Positions 1 through 7,722 of a stretch of DNA of 23,965 nucleotides are shown piece after piece. A program made the translations under genes and the position numbers. Below the pieces are notes generated by a model. The model did not search any database. It had not been told where the DNA came from and saw only the letters and a list, made by a program, of their open reading frames with translations. The stretch's first letter is position 1; every line of letters begins with the position of its first letter. The DNA is from an uncultured Caryophanales bacterium (GTDB lineage: Bacteria; Bacillota_I; Bacilli_A; RFN20; CAG-288), in contig CALBLI010000025.1 in the NCBI GenBank assembly GCA_937896065.1, positions 1-23,965 on the forward strand, given 5' to 3'.

Positions 1-345
1 AATATTGTCTTCAAATTTTAATTGAGAAACTATATCTTTATTGAAATCTAGTTTATCAGTGACCATTTTAGGTAATCCTAAAATTTCTAAAAGGGCTTCT
101 TTTTTAGTTATAGGTATGTCCTTAAAACCTTTATTTGATGATACGGGATAAGTTTTTATTCCTTTTTGAATCATTATTTGATGATAATTAAAAGCATTTT
201 TGATACTTTCTTTATCATCAAAAGAAAAGATTACTTCGTAGTTATCTTTAACAAAAGCAATATGATACAAGCCGACAATAGCTTTACGGTAATTTTTAAA
301 ACTCGTTAAAGGAAAGTCTTCAATTTGTAGTAGTGAATAACTCAT
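1..345 (-). CDS. Hypothetical protein, C-terminus cut by window edge
   Basis: An open frame runs on the minus strand from an ATG at 345-343 to the window edge with no stop in 115 codons. The protein begins MSYSLLQIEDFPLTSFKNYR and continues with a soluble alternating pattern, including VGLYHIAFVKDNYEVIFSFD and later KKEALLEILGLPKM. No signal peptide, membrane segment or recognisable catalytic motif is visible, and I do not recognise the family. It begins 7 bases after the stop of the metalloprotease gene, so the two could be one operon. However, there is no SD before its ATG, and a TATAAT lies exactly six bases upstream, inside the end of the protease gene. It may therefore have its own leaderless promoter. 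Codon use matches the neighbours, so I take it as a real gene. Confidence 0.6.
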   Translation of the reverse strand, partial: MSYSLLQIEDFPLTSFKNYRKAIVGLYHIAFVKDNYEVIFSFDDKESIKNAFNYHQIMIQKGIKTYPVSSNKGFKDIPITKKEALLEILGLPKMVTDKLDFNKDIVSQLKFEDNI

Positions 346-357
346 ATATTAATTATA
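346..357 (-). promoter_or_regulatory. Candidate -10 for a leaderless transcript of the partial gene
   Basis: Read on the minus strand, GATATAAT is followed by TAATAT and then the ATG at 345. The -10 hexamer occupies 357-352 and the six-base gap 351-346, which puts +1 on the A of the ATG. A poor -35 (GTAACA, 4 of 6 to TTGACA) lies 16 bases upstream. It could be chance in AT-rich DNA. The same arrangement at mnmE makes it worth recording. Confidence 0.35.
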
Positions 358-1978
358 TCTTACTGAAGCTTAATGTTACCGACGATTTATCAACACTCTT
401 TACTTCAAAACCAAATTGAGGTTTACTTCCATCATCAAATTTAAAATTAGTATATGATCCCCCACTTATTAAAAATTTATCACCTGTTACATATAACGAA
501 TTATTGCTTAGAACATTACTAGTGCTAGGCTTTCTTTCATTTTTCGGAAGTAGAGAAACAAGTCTTGTTCTATAAAAATTATAATTTTCATCATTGCTTA
601 TAGTTCCGTATGAATAAGAGGAATTATTTGAATATAAATAATAATAAGCGTAGTTATCATTATTATTTATTGGCAGCATATCATAAGCACAAGAATCCCA
701 AACAAGGGAATAAGATTTAGTATCGACTGATATTTTTCCTACTCTAGCATCGACATGATATACTCTAAGTCCAACATCACTTGGTGCAATAACACCATTT
801 TGATATTTTTTAGTGGCATCTTGATAATTTAATGAAGTTGGTGTGTATGTTTCTAAAAGCAAATATTCATCAAAAGCGGTATTGTTGTAATCAACGGTAT
901 TGTTTTTATAGATAGGTAGAATATAGCTTTCACCTGTTTCAACAAGTGAGTTTATGGTGATTTGATTATTTCGTGAAGATAAATAATCTTCATTAATAAC
1001 AGTTGGATTAATCCAATTAAGTGCATATTTTGAATAGGCCATGTGGTCAATGATATTGTTATCCATCATGTCAACAGCAGCAGTTGGTGATTCATATGAA
1101 CCATTTGTTAATTTGGTATTAGTATAATAATCATCAAGACCTAGCATATGACCAGTTTCATGAATGATTGTATGAGCATCACCAGTTTTAGTTTTATCAA
1201 TTTTAGAAGCATAGTAACTATTATCATATAAAAAATCAAAGCTAGCCCAAGCGTAAACATTCATTCTTTTATTATTAACAGCTTGATTATTATTGCTCCA
1301 ATAAGTATAAGCCCAGAAAAGACTATTGCCACTGCTTTGATATGGATAATTATAAACAAGCCATACCCCATCTAAATAACCGTCATTATTGGTGTCATAT
1401 TCACTAAGATTCACTTCACTTGAGACTTTACTCACAGCGTCAACTAAGATGCTATCGCTGATAGAAGTGTAAGTGTAATCATTATTTTTTTTATAAAGAC
1501 TATCAATTTGTGCAAGGGTATAGTTTGCTGTAACTGGTGATGTGACTATGCCAGATAAATTCATCTTGGAGTAACTTGACTTGCTATAAAATGATTTTGC
1601 ACTTTCCCAACCAGTATCAGAGCTTTCACCAAAGAAAGTGTTATTAATGATTGATAATTGAGTATTAGAAAAACTTCCACCATCCTTAAATTCAATTGGA
1701 ATAACTAAAAGCTTACTATTACCAGTAGAAGGTAGATATCTTTGATTTAAACCTAAGCCAATATTATCTTTATTTAGATTTGCTTTAGTAAAAGAACTTG
1801 GGTATTCAGGAGTATTATAAGTGATATCACCATCGGTTTTTTTAACAGTTGTTGAAGAGGATGTGTTGCTTTTAATCCACTCTAAAAAATTAAAGTTTCG
1901 TGAATATATGCAAGAACTAGATGCTGTAGTAACAACCAATGCTAGTATTGATGATAAATATTTAATTTTTTTATTCAT
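353..1978 (-). CDS. M6-type (immune inhibitor A-like) zinc metalloprotease lipoprotein
   Basis: A 541-residue secreted protease, probably anchored on the outer face of the membrane. The N-terminus has KK, a hydrophobic stretch (residues 8-19) and SSSC with Cys23, a degenerate lipobox similar to the other lipoproteins here. The zinc motif HETGH lies at 273-277 and continues LGLDDYY, matching the HExGHxLGLxD pattern of M6-like peptidases; Glu274 would be the catalytic base, and Asp282 or Asp283 the third ligand. DTNNDGYLDG (about 195-204) resembles an EF-hand-like calcium loop found before the active site in this family. A long C-terminal part, rich in Ser, Asn and Tyr, follows. The ATG lies 5 bases after the upstream gene's stop, with a GGAG SD inside that gene, so translation is probably coupled. 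Substrate unknown; peptide supply to the opp system is only a guess. Confidence 0.85.
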   Translation of the reverse strand: MNKKIKYLSSILALVVTTASSSCIYSRNFNFLEWIKSNTSSSTTVKKTDGDITYNTPEYPSSFTKANLNKDNIGLGLNQRYLPSTGNSKLLVIPIEFKDGGSFSNTQLSIINNTFFGESSDTGWESAKSFYSKSSYSKMNLSGIVTSPVTANYTLAQIDSLYKKNNDYTYTSISDSILVDAVSKVSSEVNLSEYDTNNDGYLDGVWLVYNYPYQSSGNSLFWAYTYWSNNNQAVNNKRMNVYAWASFDFLYDNSYYASKIDKTKTGDAHTIIHETGHMLGLDDYYTNTKLTNGSYESPTAAVDMMDNNIIDHMAYSKYALNWINPTVINEDYLSSRNNQITINSLVETGESYILPIYKNNTVDYNNTAFDEYLLLETYTPTSLNYQDATKKYQNGVIAPSDVGLRVYHVDARVGKISVDTKSYSLVWDSCAYDMLPINNNDNYAYYYLYSNNSSYSYGTISNDENYNFYRTRLVSLLPKNERKPSTSNVLSNNSLYVTGDKFLISGGSYTNFKFDDGSKPQFGFEVKSVDKSSVTLSFSKI

Positions 1979-1983
1979 AGTAA

Positions 1984-2325
1984 TTAGTCTCCGTAATCTG
2001 ATGGCCTACTTTCTTTTTCAACTATTACTTTTGCTTGATCAGCAACATCAATAGCTGTTAGATAAATAAACCCTTCCTTTTCAATAAGTGGATATTCTTC
2101 ATCTCCTTGAAAGATAACTTTTTTATTTTTTCTAACTATTTCATCCATTTTGTCTAAAATAGCTTGATAACCTTCGGGCCTTAACATTTTATAACCTTGA
2201 AGATACGTATAAAATTGAGGTTCAATATAAAATATTGATCCGTCATCATTTTCATAACATGTTGCAAATCTATTTGCTAAATCTATAAGTATTTTTTTAT
2301 CTTTCCATTCATCATATTTATGCAT
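1984..2325 (-). CDS. Hypothetical small cytoplasmic protein (113 aa)
   Basis: A 113-residue acidic, soluble protein starting MHKYDEWKDKK and ending RPSDYGD, with no signal peptide or membrane helix. I do not recognise the family. The N-terminal half contains aromatic segments (SIFYIEPQFYTYLQGYKML), the middle a predicted helix (ILDKMDEIVRKNKK), and the end a strand-like stretch (FIYLTAIDVADQAKVIVEK). The start is supported by GAGGT eight bases upstream. It is the first gene of the minus-strand group and its 3' end supplies the SD of the metalloprotease gene. Its tight linkage to a secreted protease suggests a related role, but nothing in the sequence shows what that is. Confidence 0.7.
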   Translation of the reverse strand: MHKYDEWKDKKILIDLANRFATCYENDDGSIFYIEPQFYTYLQGYKMLRPEGYQAILDKMDEIVRKNKKVIFQGDEEYPLIEKEGFIYLTAIDVADQAKVIVEKESRPSDYGD

Positions 2326-2353
2326 AATAATTACCTCAGCAATATTATAAACT

Positions 2354-2378
2354 ATTTATGAAATACTTATTCATAAAT
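2354..2378. repeat. Perfect 9-bp inverted repeat, operator-like
   Basis: ATTTATGAA (2354-2362) and TTCATAAAT (2370-2378) form a perfect dyad with a 7-base spacer. It lies in the leader of the minus-strand group, between a candidate promoter near 2402-2430 and the gene start at 2325. It has the shape of a homodimeric repressor site. It has no GC core or T-run that would make it a terminator. Confidence 0.4.
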
Positions 2379-2648
2379 TAATTATATGAGAGTTCAATAA
2401 TTATATAGATTGAGCTTCATTTTCTTACAATAGTAAAATAATTTTGTTTTCAAAAAGTTAAAAATTGTAAGAAAGGGCTTTCTTTTTAACCATTTATTGT
2501 CTATTAAATTTATAAAAAAGAAAATATTTTTAACAAGCAACTTTTATGCGTTATCAAAATGCAACATATTGTATAAATTCTTAAAAATACTATTTATTTA
2601 GTAAAAAAATAACAAAATTATATTTTAAAGTTTAAATTAAAATTTATA
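2379..2648. other. AT-rich divergent intergenic DNA without recognisable gene
   Basis: No open frame of useful length with an SD is seen on either strand. The only structure beyond the flanking promoters is a short inverted repeat, AAGAAAG/CTTTCTT at 2469-2484, followed by three more T on the plus strand. With no plus-strand gene upstream it has nothing obvious to terminate. Confidence 0.5.
2402..2430 (-). promoter_or_regulatory. Candidate promoter of the protease gene group
   Basis: On the minus strand TTGTAA (2430-2425) is followed after 17 bases by TATATA (2407-2402); an overlapping TATAAT (2405-2400) would give a 19-base spacer. A start near 2395 would place the dyad at 2354-2378 in the 5' leader. 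The surrounding DNA is so AT-rich that the call is weak. Confidence 0.3.
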
Positions 2649-2712
2649 AAAATATGTAAAGGCGTTGTTTTTTTTATTTATTTTATTTATAATAAAACCG
2701 CTTACATATTTT
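2649..2712. promoter_or_regulatory. Paired inverted operator-like sites flanking the promoter
   Basis: AAAATATGTAA (2649-2659) and TTACATATTTT (2702-2712) are perfect 11-bp inverted copies, 42 bases apart. Each is followed on its inner side by a GC-rich core (AGGCGTT, and GCGGTTT read on the other strand). The downstream copy contains TAAAACCGCTTACA (2693-2706), which matches the CcpA/LacI-family consensus TGWAANCGNTNWCA at 13 of 14 positions and sits on the predicted +1. The upstream copy lies just before the -35. A LacI-family regulator acting as roadblock or by looping is a reasonable inference. Confidence 0.55.
2665..2693 (+). promoter_or_regulatory. Promoter of the sugar ABC operon
   Basis: TTGTTT (2665-2670) and TATAAT (2688-2693) are separated by 17 bases, giving +1 near 2700 and a leader of about 82 bases. 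It is the best sigma-A-type promoter in this intergenic region and is bracketed by the inverted operator-like sites. Confidence 0.7.
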
Positions 2713-2736
2713 AAGACGTAGTGTCTAAAGTAAGTG

Positions 2737-2754
2737 TCAACTAAAAATAGTTGA
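2737..2754 (+). promoter_or_regulatory. Short leader hairpin before the binding-protein gene
   Basis: TCAACTA (2737-2743), loop AAAA, TAGTTGA (2748-2754) form a perfect 7-bp stem in the 5' leader, about ten bases before the SD AAGGAGG (2765-2771). There is no T-run, so it is not a terminator. It could stabilise the mRNA or expose the SD. Confidence 0.35.
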
Positions 2755-2781
2755 GGTTCTGATTAAGGAGGAAAGATAATT

Positions 2782-4185
2782 ATGAAGAACAAATTAAATT
2801 TACTATTAGTTGTTGCAACTGTTGCTTCACTTGGCAGTGCACTATCTAGTTGTAAAAAGAACGCTGATGATGTCGCAATCAATTTTAAAGACAACACTGA
2901 AATTAAGGATGGAACTGTTAGACTATTAAATTTTAAACCTGAGATTAAGGATAAGTGGACTAATATTCAAACTGAATTTAAAAAAGACACAGGTATTACT
3001 TTAGAAGTTGAAACCGCATCTGAGGGGCAATATGAAACCACTTTAAGGCAAAAAATATCAACTGATAAAGCTCCAACAATATTTCAAATTAATGGCCCAG
3101 TTGGTTATGGTAACTGGTCTGATTATTGTGCTAATTTAACAAATTTACCAGTTTATAAAAAACTTACAGATACTTCTTTATCTGTTAATGTTAATGGTGC
3201 TCCAAGGGCTATTCCACAAACAGTTGAAGGATATGGTATTATTTACAACAAAGCATTAACTGACAAATATTTTGCACTAAGTAATAAAACTTTGCCAGCT
3301 GGTGTTACAAAAATGGAAGATATTAATTCCTATGTTAAACTAAAAGCAGTTGTTGAAGATATGCAAACACATAAATCTGATTTAGGAATTGATGGTGTTT
3401 TTGCTCCATCTGGTCTAGATGGTTCAACAAGTTGGAGAATTTCAGGCCATGCATTTAATATGCCATTAGTTGGTGAATATGGAAATGCAACATCAATGCC
3501 AAAAACCCTAGAATTTACATATAATCAACAATATAGAAACTTAATAGATTTATACGTAAAGAACTCTACAATGACACCAGGGAATATGGTCTCATCAACT
3601 ATGGGTGCTGAATCTGCTGCATTTGCTAGTGAAAAAGTTGTAATGATTCAAAATGGACAATGGGCAACTAATGATTTAACAGCTGTAGATGGTGCAAAAG
3701 CGAAAGCTGAGAACCTTAGATACTTACCATTATATTGTGGTTTAGATACCGATCTTGTTAAGGAAGAAACACAAGGCTTATGTGTTGGAACAGAAGCGTA
3801 CTGGTCCATTAATAAACAAGCTAGTGAAGATGATCAATCTAGAGCCAGTATTTTCTTTACTTGGTTATTTGATGGAAACGGAAAAAAATATGCAGTTAGT
3901 GATTTAGGCTTTTCAGCATCACCATATTCAGGGTTTAAGACTGCTGAATTTGCGTCAACAGATGCACTGGCTGTTCAAGTGGATGCATGGTTAGCAAGTG
4001 GAAAGAAATCAGTGCCATGGAATTTTACTTTAGTTCCTAATACTGATAAGCAACGTGAACCATTAGTTGAAAAATTAAAAGCATATTACAATAGTAATTT
4101 AGCAGATGATAAATGGAGTGAGTTGGTTAGTGATTCAAAAAGTACATGGACTAATTTAGTAAAACAAATTGAGGCCAGTGAATAA
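2782..4185 (+). CDS. Carbohydrate ABC transporter substrate-binding lipoprotein (family 1)
   Basis: A 467-residue extracytoplasmic sugar-binding lipoprotein. It has a KNK N-terminus, a hydrophobic core and lipobox LSSC with Cys24, followed by KK. The mature part follows the MalE/UgpB-type pattern: a first strand (VRLLNFKPEIKDKW), an amphipathic helix, QYETTLRQKISTDKAPTIFQ, the cross-over PQTVEGYGIIYNKAL, and a late GQWATNDL segment. AAGGAGG lies 10 bases before the ATG. It is the first gene of an operon with two permeases and an ATPase. The large gene-to-gene hairpin after it should make its message more abundant than the rest. The sequence does not reveal the sugar; malto-oligosaccharides and other oligosaccharides are both possible. 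Confidence 0.9.
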   Translation: MKNKLNLLLVVATVASLGSALSSCKKNADDVAINFKDNTEIKDGTVRLLNFKPEIKDKWTNIQTEFKKDTGITLEVETASEGQYETTLRQKISTDKAPTIFQINGPVGYGNWSDYCANLTNLPVYKKLTDTSLSVNVNGAPRAIPQTVEGYGIIYNKALTDKYFALSNKTLPAGVTKMEDINSYVKLKAVVEDMQTHKSDLGIDGVFAPSGLDGSTSWRISGHAFNMPLVGEYGNATSMPKTLEFTYNQQYRNLIDLYVKNSTMTPGNMVSSTMGAESAAFASEKVVMIQNGQWATNDLTAVDGAKAKAENLRYLPLYCGLDTDLVKEETQGLCVGTEAYWSINKQASEDDQSRASIFFTWLFDGNGKKYAVSDLGFSASPYSGFKTAEFASTDALAVQVDAWLASGKKSVPWNFTLVPNTDKQREPLVEKLKAYYNSNLADDKWSELVSDSKSTWTNLVKQIEASE

Positions 4186-4210
4186 TAAACTCGTAATTAA
4201 GTAATTTTAG

Positions 4211-4246
4211 GTGAGTTGCTTGATGAAACAAGCAACTCACTTTATT
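4211..4246 (+). terminator. Strong intercistronic hairpin, probable partial terminator or mRNA stabiliser
   Basis: GTGAGTTGCTTG (4211-4222), loop ATGAAA, CAAGCAACTCAC (4229-4240) form a perfect 12-bp stem followed by TTTATT. It sits between the binding-protein stop and the first permease. The weak U tract suggests partial termination or 3'-end protection, the arrangement that gives excess binding protein over permease in many ABC operons. Confidence 0.75.
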
Positions 4247-4266
4247 GATATATGGGTGGATAATTT

Positions 4267-5124
4267 ATGCAAAAATTTTATAAAAAATATGCTCCAATTT
4301 TTATTTTACCTTTACTCTTGTGTTTTGGATTAGTCATTTTGATTCCTTTTTTCTCAGGCGTAATGTTTTCTTTTACAAAATACAAAGCCTTTGATAATTT
4401 TGAATTTAATGGATTCAAAAACTTTGAATTAGCATTTAGTCCAGAATATGCACCAGATAATGGTATACCAACTTTTTGGGTATCTTTAGGTAGAACCTCA
4501 TTATTTGCAATTATTTCAATTGTTACAATTAATTTCAATGCTTTTATTTTAGCACTACTTTTAACAAAAGGCTTAAAAGGATCTAATACATATAGATCTA
4601 TATTCTTTATGCCTAATTTAATTGGCGGTATCGTTTTAGGTTATATTTGGAAACTTATTCTAAATGGCATTTTACAGGCAATGGGTACCAATTTGAGTGC
4701 AAATCCATGGTATTCTTTCTTTGGCTTAGTAATACTCATGAATTGGCAACAAGTCGGCTATATGATGATTATTTACATAGCAGCTTTAATGAATGTCCCA
4801 ACTGATTTAAATGAATCTGCTGAAATTGATGGTGCAAGTAAGTTTAAAACAACCATGCATGTTACAATACCAATGGTCATACCATCATTTACTATTTGTA
4901 CATTCTTAACACTTACAAATAGTTTTAAATTATATGATCAAAACATTGCATTGTCTGGAAGTGGAGCTTCGACAAATTTATTAGCAGCTGATATTGTAGC
5001 TACTTTAGCACCTAACGGAAATTTAGGGCCACAACAAGCAAAGTCTTTAGTGTTTTTCCTAATTGTTGCTGTAATTTCAGGAATTCAGGTCTTTGCTACT
5101 AGAAGTAAGGAGGTTGAAGCATAA
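4267..5124 (+). CDS. Carbohydrate ABC transporter permease, MalF/UgpA type
   Basis: A 285-residue polytopic inner membrane protein, normal in length for the family. The first membrane helix lies at about 12-34 (FILPLLLCFGLVILIPFFSGV), followed by an extracytoplasmic loop and five more hydrophobic segments. The cytoplasmic coupling loop (EAA motif) is seen at about 183-202 as ESAEIDGASKFKTTMHVTIP, which docks on the ATPase. The start has GGGTGG upstream and follows the intercistronic hairpin. Its end overlaps the SD of the next gene and the two are translated together. It forms a heterodimer with the following permease. Confidence 0.9.
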   Translation: MQKFYKKYAPIFILPLLLCFGLVILIPFFSGVMFSFTKYKAFDNFEFNGFKNFELAFSPEYAPDNGIPTFWVSLGRTSLFAIISIVTINFNAFILALLLTKGLKGSNTYRSIFFMPNLIGGIVLGYIWKLILNGILQAMGTNLSANPWYSFFGLVILMNWQQVGYMMIIYIAALMNVPTDLNESAEIDGASKFKTTMHVTIPMVIPSFTICTFLTLTNSFKLYDQNIALSGSGASTNLLAADIVATLAPNGNLGPQQAKSLVFFLIVAVISGIQVFATRSKEVEA

Positions 5125-5125
5125 T

Positions 5126-6268
5126 ATGCATGATTTATTAGATAAAACAACCAAAGTGATAAACACTGATTATCATAGCTTATCTGTTGATACTTTAATC
5201 AAATATAATGAAGATGTAGGTTATGATGAAACAGACGCAATTGCTGTCACTTATGATGATTTAAAAGAAATGACAAGAGGTAAAGAATTACTTCTCTATA
5301 AATATGATTTAGTTGATATAGGAGAGCCAAGAATCGTTGGAAGATATTTATTAAATCAATTAAAAGAAAAAGATAAATTAAATCCAGGGTATTTACCTGC
5401 ATCTTTAAAAAAGAGTGTGAGTAAAAAAAGAAGAGAATATATATCGAATACAATTTTATATGTAGTTTTGACGCTTATTGCGGCTATCGTTTTTTTCCCT
5501 ATACTGATGGTTGTAATGAATTCATTTAAAACAAATACTGGTATAGGTTTAAATTCTTTTCTATTGCCAAATTCTGAAACATTCAATGGTTTTAAAAACT
5601 ATACTAGAGGTTTTGAAGAAGCAAAATTTTTGAACTCTTTTGGATATTCATTATTCATAACAGTTTTTTCAACTATATTTATTTTACTTTTCACATCAAT
5701 GACTGCATGGTTTTTAACCCGTGTTAAAACATGGTGGACAAAAACAATTTATTATATTATTTTGTTTTCTATGATTATCCCTTTCCAAATGGTTATGCTT
5801 CCAATGAATCAAATTGCAAGTACACTAAAATTAAATAATATATTTGGTATTGTTATTATATACATTGCATTTGGAGCAGGTTTGTCAACATTTATGTATG
5901 CTGGATTTGTAAAATCAGTTCCAATTGAAATTGAAGAAGCAGCTATGATTGATGGATGCAATCCTATTCAAACGTTCTTTAAAATCGTATTTCCAGTTTT
6001 AAAACCAACAACAGTCACTATTGCTGTTTTAAATGTTATGTGGATATGGAACGACTATCTATTACCAAACATGGTTTTAGGAACATCTCCTGGTAAAACA
6101 ACGCTTCCTGTTGCAATCCAAATGGTTACGCAGGGTTCTTATGGCTCAACTGATTATGGCATGCTCATGGCTATGATTGTTTTAACAATCATCCCAGTTG
6201 TTGTTTTCTATCTGTTTGGTCAAAAATATATTATTAAAGGTGTTACAGCAGGTGCTGTCAAAGGTTAA
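5126..6268 (+). CDS. Carbohydrate ABC transporter permease, MalG/UgpE type, with long N-terminal extension
   Basis: Second permease, 380 residues from the ATG at 5126; a longer frame opens upstream, but this ATG directly follows the previous stop and has AAGGAGG at 5107-5113. Membrane helices begin only at about residue 108 (ISNTILYVVLTLIAAIVFFPIL). From there the protein is a standard MalG-type permease, with the EAA loop at about 270-290 (EEAAMIDGCNPIQTFFKIVFP) and end motif QKYIIKGVTAGAVKG. The family is normally about 275-295 residues with the first helix near residue 10-30, so about 95 residues are extra. That N-terminal part is hydrophilic, acidic then basic, and should be cytoplasmic; I recognise no domain in it. 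Confidence 0.9.
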   Translation: MHDLLDKTTKVINTDYHSLSVDTLIKYNEDVGYDETDAIAVTYDDLKEMTRGKELLLYKYDLVDIGEPRIVGRYLLNQLKEKDKLNPGYLPASLKKSVSKKRREYISNTILYVVLTLIAAIVFFPILMVVMNSFKTNTGIGLNSFLLPNSETFNGFKNYTRGFEEAKFLNSFGYSLFITVFSTIFILLFTSMTAWFLTRVKTWWTKTIYYIILFSMIIPFQMVMLPMNQIASTLKLNNIFGIVIIYIAFGAGLSTFMYAGFVKSVPIEIEEAAMIDGCNPIQTFFKIVFPVLKPTTVTIAVLNVMWIWNDYLLPNMVLGTSPGKTTLPVAIQMVTQGSYGSTDYGMLMAMIVLTIIPVVVFYLFGQKYIIKGVTAGAVKG

Positions 6269-6282
6269 TTAGGAGAAGAAAT

Positions 6283-7722
6283 ATGGCTAGTATAGAATTT
6301 GAAAATGTTGTTAAAGTATATCCAGGTCAAACTAAACCTGTTATACCTGATTTAAATTTAAAAATAGAAGATAAAGAATTTATTATTTTAGTTGGACCTT
6401 CTGGTTGTGGAAAGTCTACAACTTTAAGAATGATTGCTGGTCTTGAAGATATCACTCGTGGTACTTTAAGAATTGATGGAAAGAAAGTTAACGATGTTCC
6501 AGCAAGAGATAGAGATATAGCTATGGTTTTCCAAAGCTATGCTCTTTATCCTAACATGACTGTCTATAAAAATATTGCATTTCCATTAAAAGTTAGAAAA
6601 CTCACTCAAGAAGATATAGATAAAAGAGCTGAAACATTGGAAGCAATACTAAGAGAGCAAGGAAAAACTGATCAAGAAATTGAACTTGCTGTTCAAAAAA
6701 GTCTTCTGCAAAAAAAATATACTAAAGAAGAAATAGATGCTAAAGTTCATGCTGTTGCTAAGGTACTTGATCTTGAACAATATTTAGATAGAAAGCCTGC
6801 TAATTTATCTGGTGGTCAAAGACAAAGAGTTGCCTTAGGTAGAGCAATGGTCAGAAGTCCAAAAGTCTTCCTTCTGGATGAACCATTATCAAATCTTGAT
6901 GCAAAGCTTAGAACTGAGATGAGAAGTCAAATCTCAATGCTTCATAAAAAATTGAACACGACATTTGTCTATGTTACACATGATCAAACTGAAGCTATGA
7001 CAATTGCTGATAAAATTGCAGTCTTTAATAAAGGTATTATTCAACAATTTGATACACCAAGGAATTTATATGAGAGACCAACAAACTTATTTGTAGCTGG
7101 CTTTATTGGCTCGCCTGAAATGAACTTCTTAAATGCAAGACTTGTTAGAGATAATAATGTTGTTAAAGTTGAAATTGCTGATAAAAAGTTTGATGTCTCA
7201 TCTACTCTAAATAAAGATGGTGTGTTAAATCGTTACTTAGACAAGAAAGAGATTGAAAAGGAAACTGGTGTTAAAACTGATGATAAAGTTGTCGAATTAG
7301 CTTTGCCTGATGAAGTTAAAGAAATCAAGAAAGGTAAGAAAGCCAAAGAAGAAAAAGAAGAACCTGTTGAAGAAACTATCATTACTAAAGAATACAATGA
7401 AGTGACATATGGTGTAAGACCAGAAAACATTATGTTAGTTACGCATGAAAATGTTAATAATATTGATAAAGACACTATTTATAAAGTTCGTGTGAAGATG
7501 GCTGAGTTCTTAGGCGCTGAATTATATTTGTATTTTGATTTGGGAGGAACTCAATGTATCTGCAGAACATCAGCTAAGTATCAAGTTAGAGCTGATGATG
7601 AAATATATGTTTCATTAAATCCTAATAAAGGTTATATCTTTAATAGTGATGATGTGACAATCGCTTTTCCAGAACCTAGTCAAGATATTAAATTAGATAT
7701 TGATTTTGAAAATGGAAAATAA
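6283..7722 (+). CDS. ugpC: Sugar ABC transporter ATP-binding protein, UgpC/MsmX/MalK type, with two insertions
   Basis: Energises sugar import by ATP hydrolysis at the membrane. Walker A GPSGCGKST is at 38-46, Q-loop Gln84, signature LSGGQ at 175-179, Walker B VFLLDE at 195-200 and the H-loop His at 233. The protein has 479 residues against the usual 360-380. Two insertions explain this. One of about 39 residues lies between Q-loop and signature (Gln84 to Ser176 is 92 residues; Gln82 to Ser135 in E. coli MalK is 53). The other is a Lys/Glu-rich stretch at about 309-372 inside the C-terminal OB-fold (TOBE) regulatory region, which resumes at VTYGVRPENI. AGGAG precedes the ATG. The gene overlaps yesL by 11 bases. 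MsmX-type ATPases often serve several importers; whether this one does is unknown. Confidence 0.92.
   Translation: MASIEFENVVKVYPGQTKPVIPDLNLKIEDKEFIILVGPSGCGKSTTLRMIAGLEDITRGTLRIDGKKVNDVPARDRDIAMVFQSYALYPNMTVYKNIAFPLKVRKLTQEDIDKRAETLEAILREQGKTDQEIELAVQKSLLQKKYTKEEIDAKVHAVAKVLDLEQYLDRKPANLSGGQRQRVALGRAMVRSPKVFLLDEPLSNLDAKLRTEMRSQISMLHKKLNTTFVYVTHDQTEAMTIADKIAVFNKGIIQQFDTPRNLYERPTNLFVAGFIGSPEMNFLNARLVRDNNVVKVEIADKKFDVSSTLNKDGVLNRYLDKKEIEKETGVKTDDKVVELALPDEVKEIKKGKKAKEEKEEPVEETIITKEYNEVTYGVRPENIMLVTHENVNNIDKDTIYKVRVKMAEFLGAELYLYFDLGGTQCICRTSAKYQVRADDEIYVSLNPNKGYIFNSDDVTIAFPEPSQDIKLDIDFENGK

Noticed and set aside
2469..2487. AAGAAAG/CTTTCTT inverted repeat with T-run as a terminator
   Set aside because: The stem is almost all A-T with a tiny loop, and no plus-strand gene lies upstream to be terminated.
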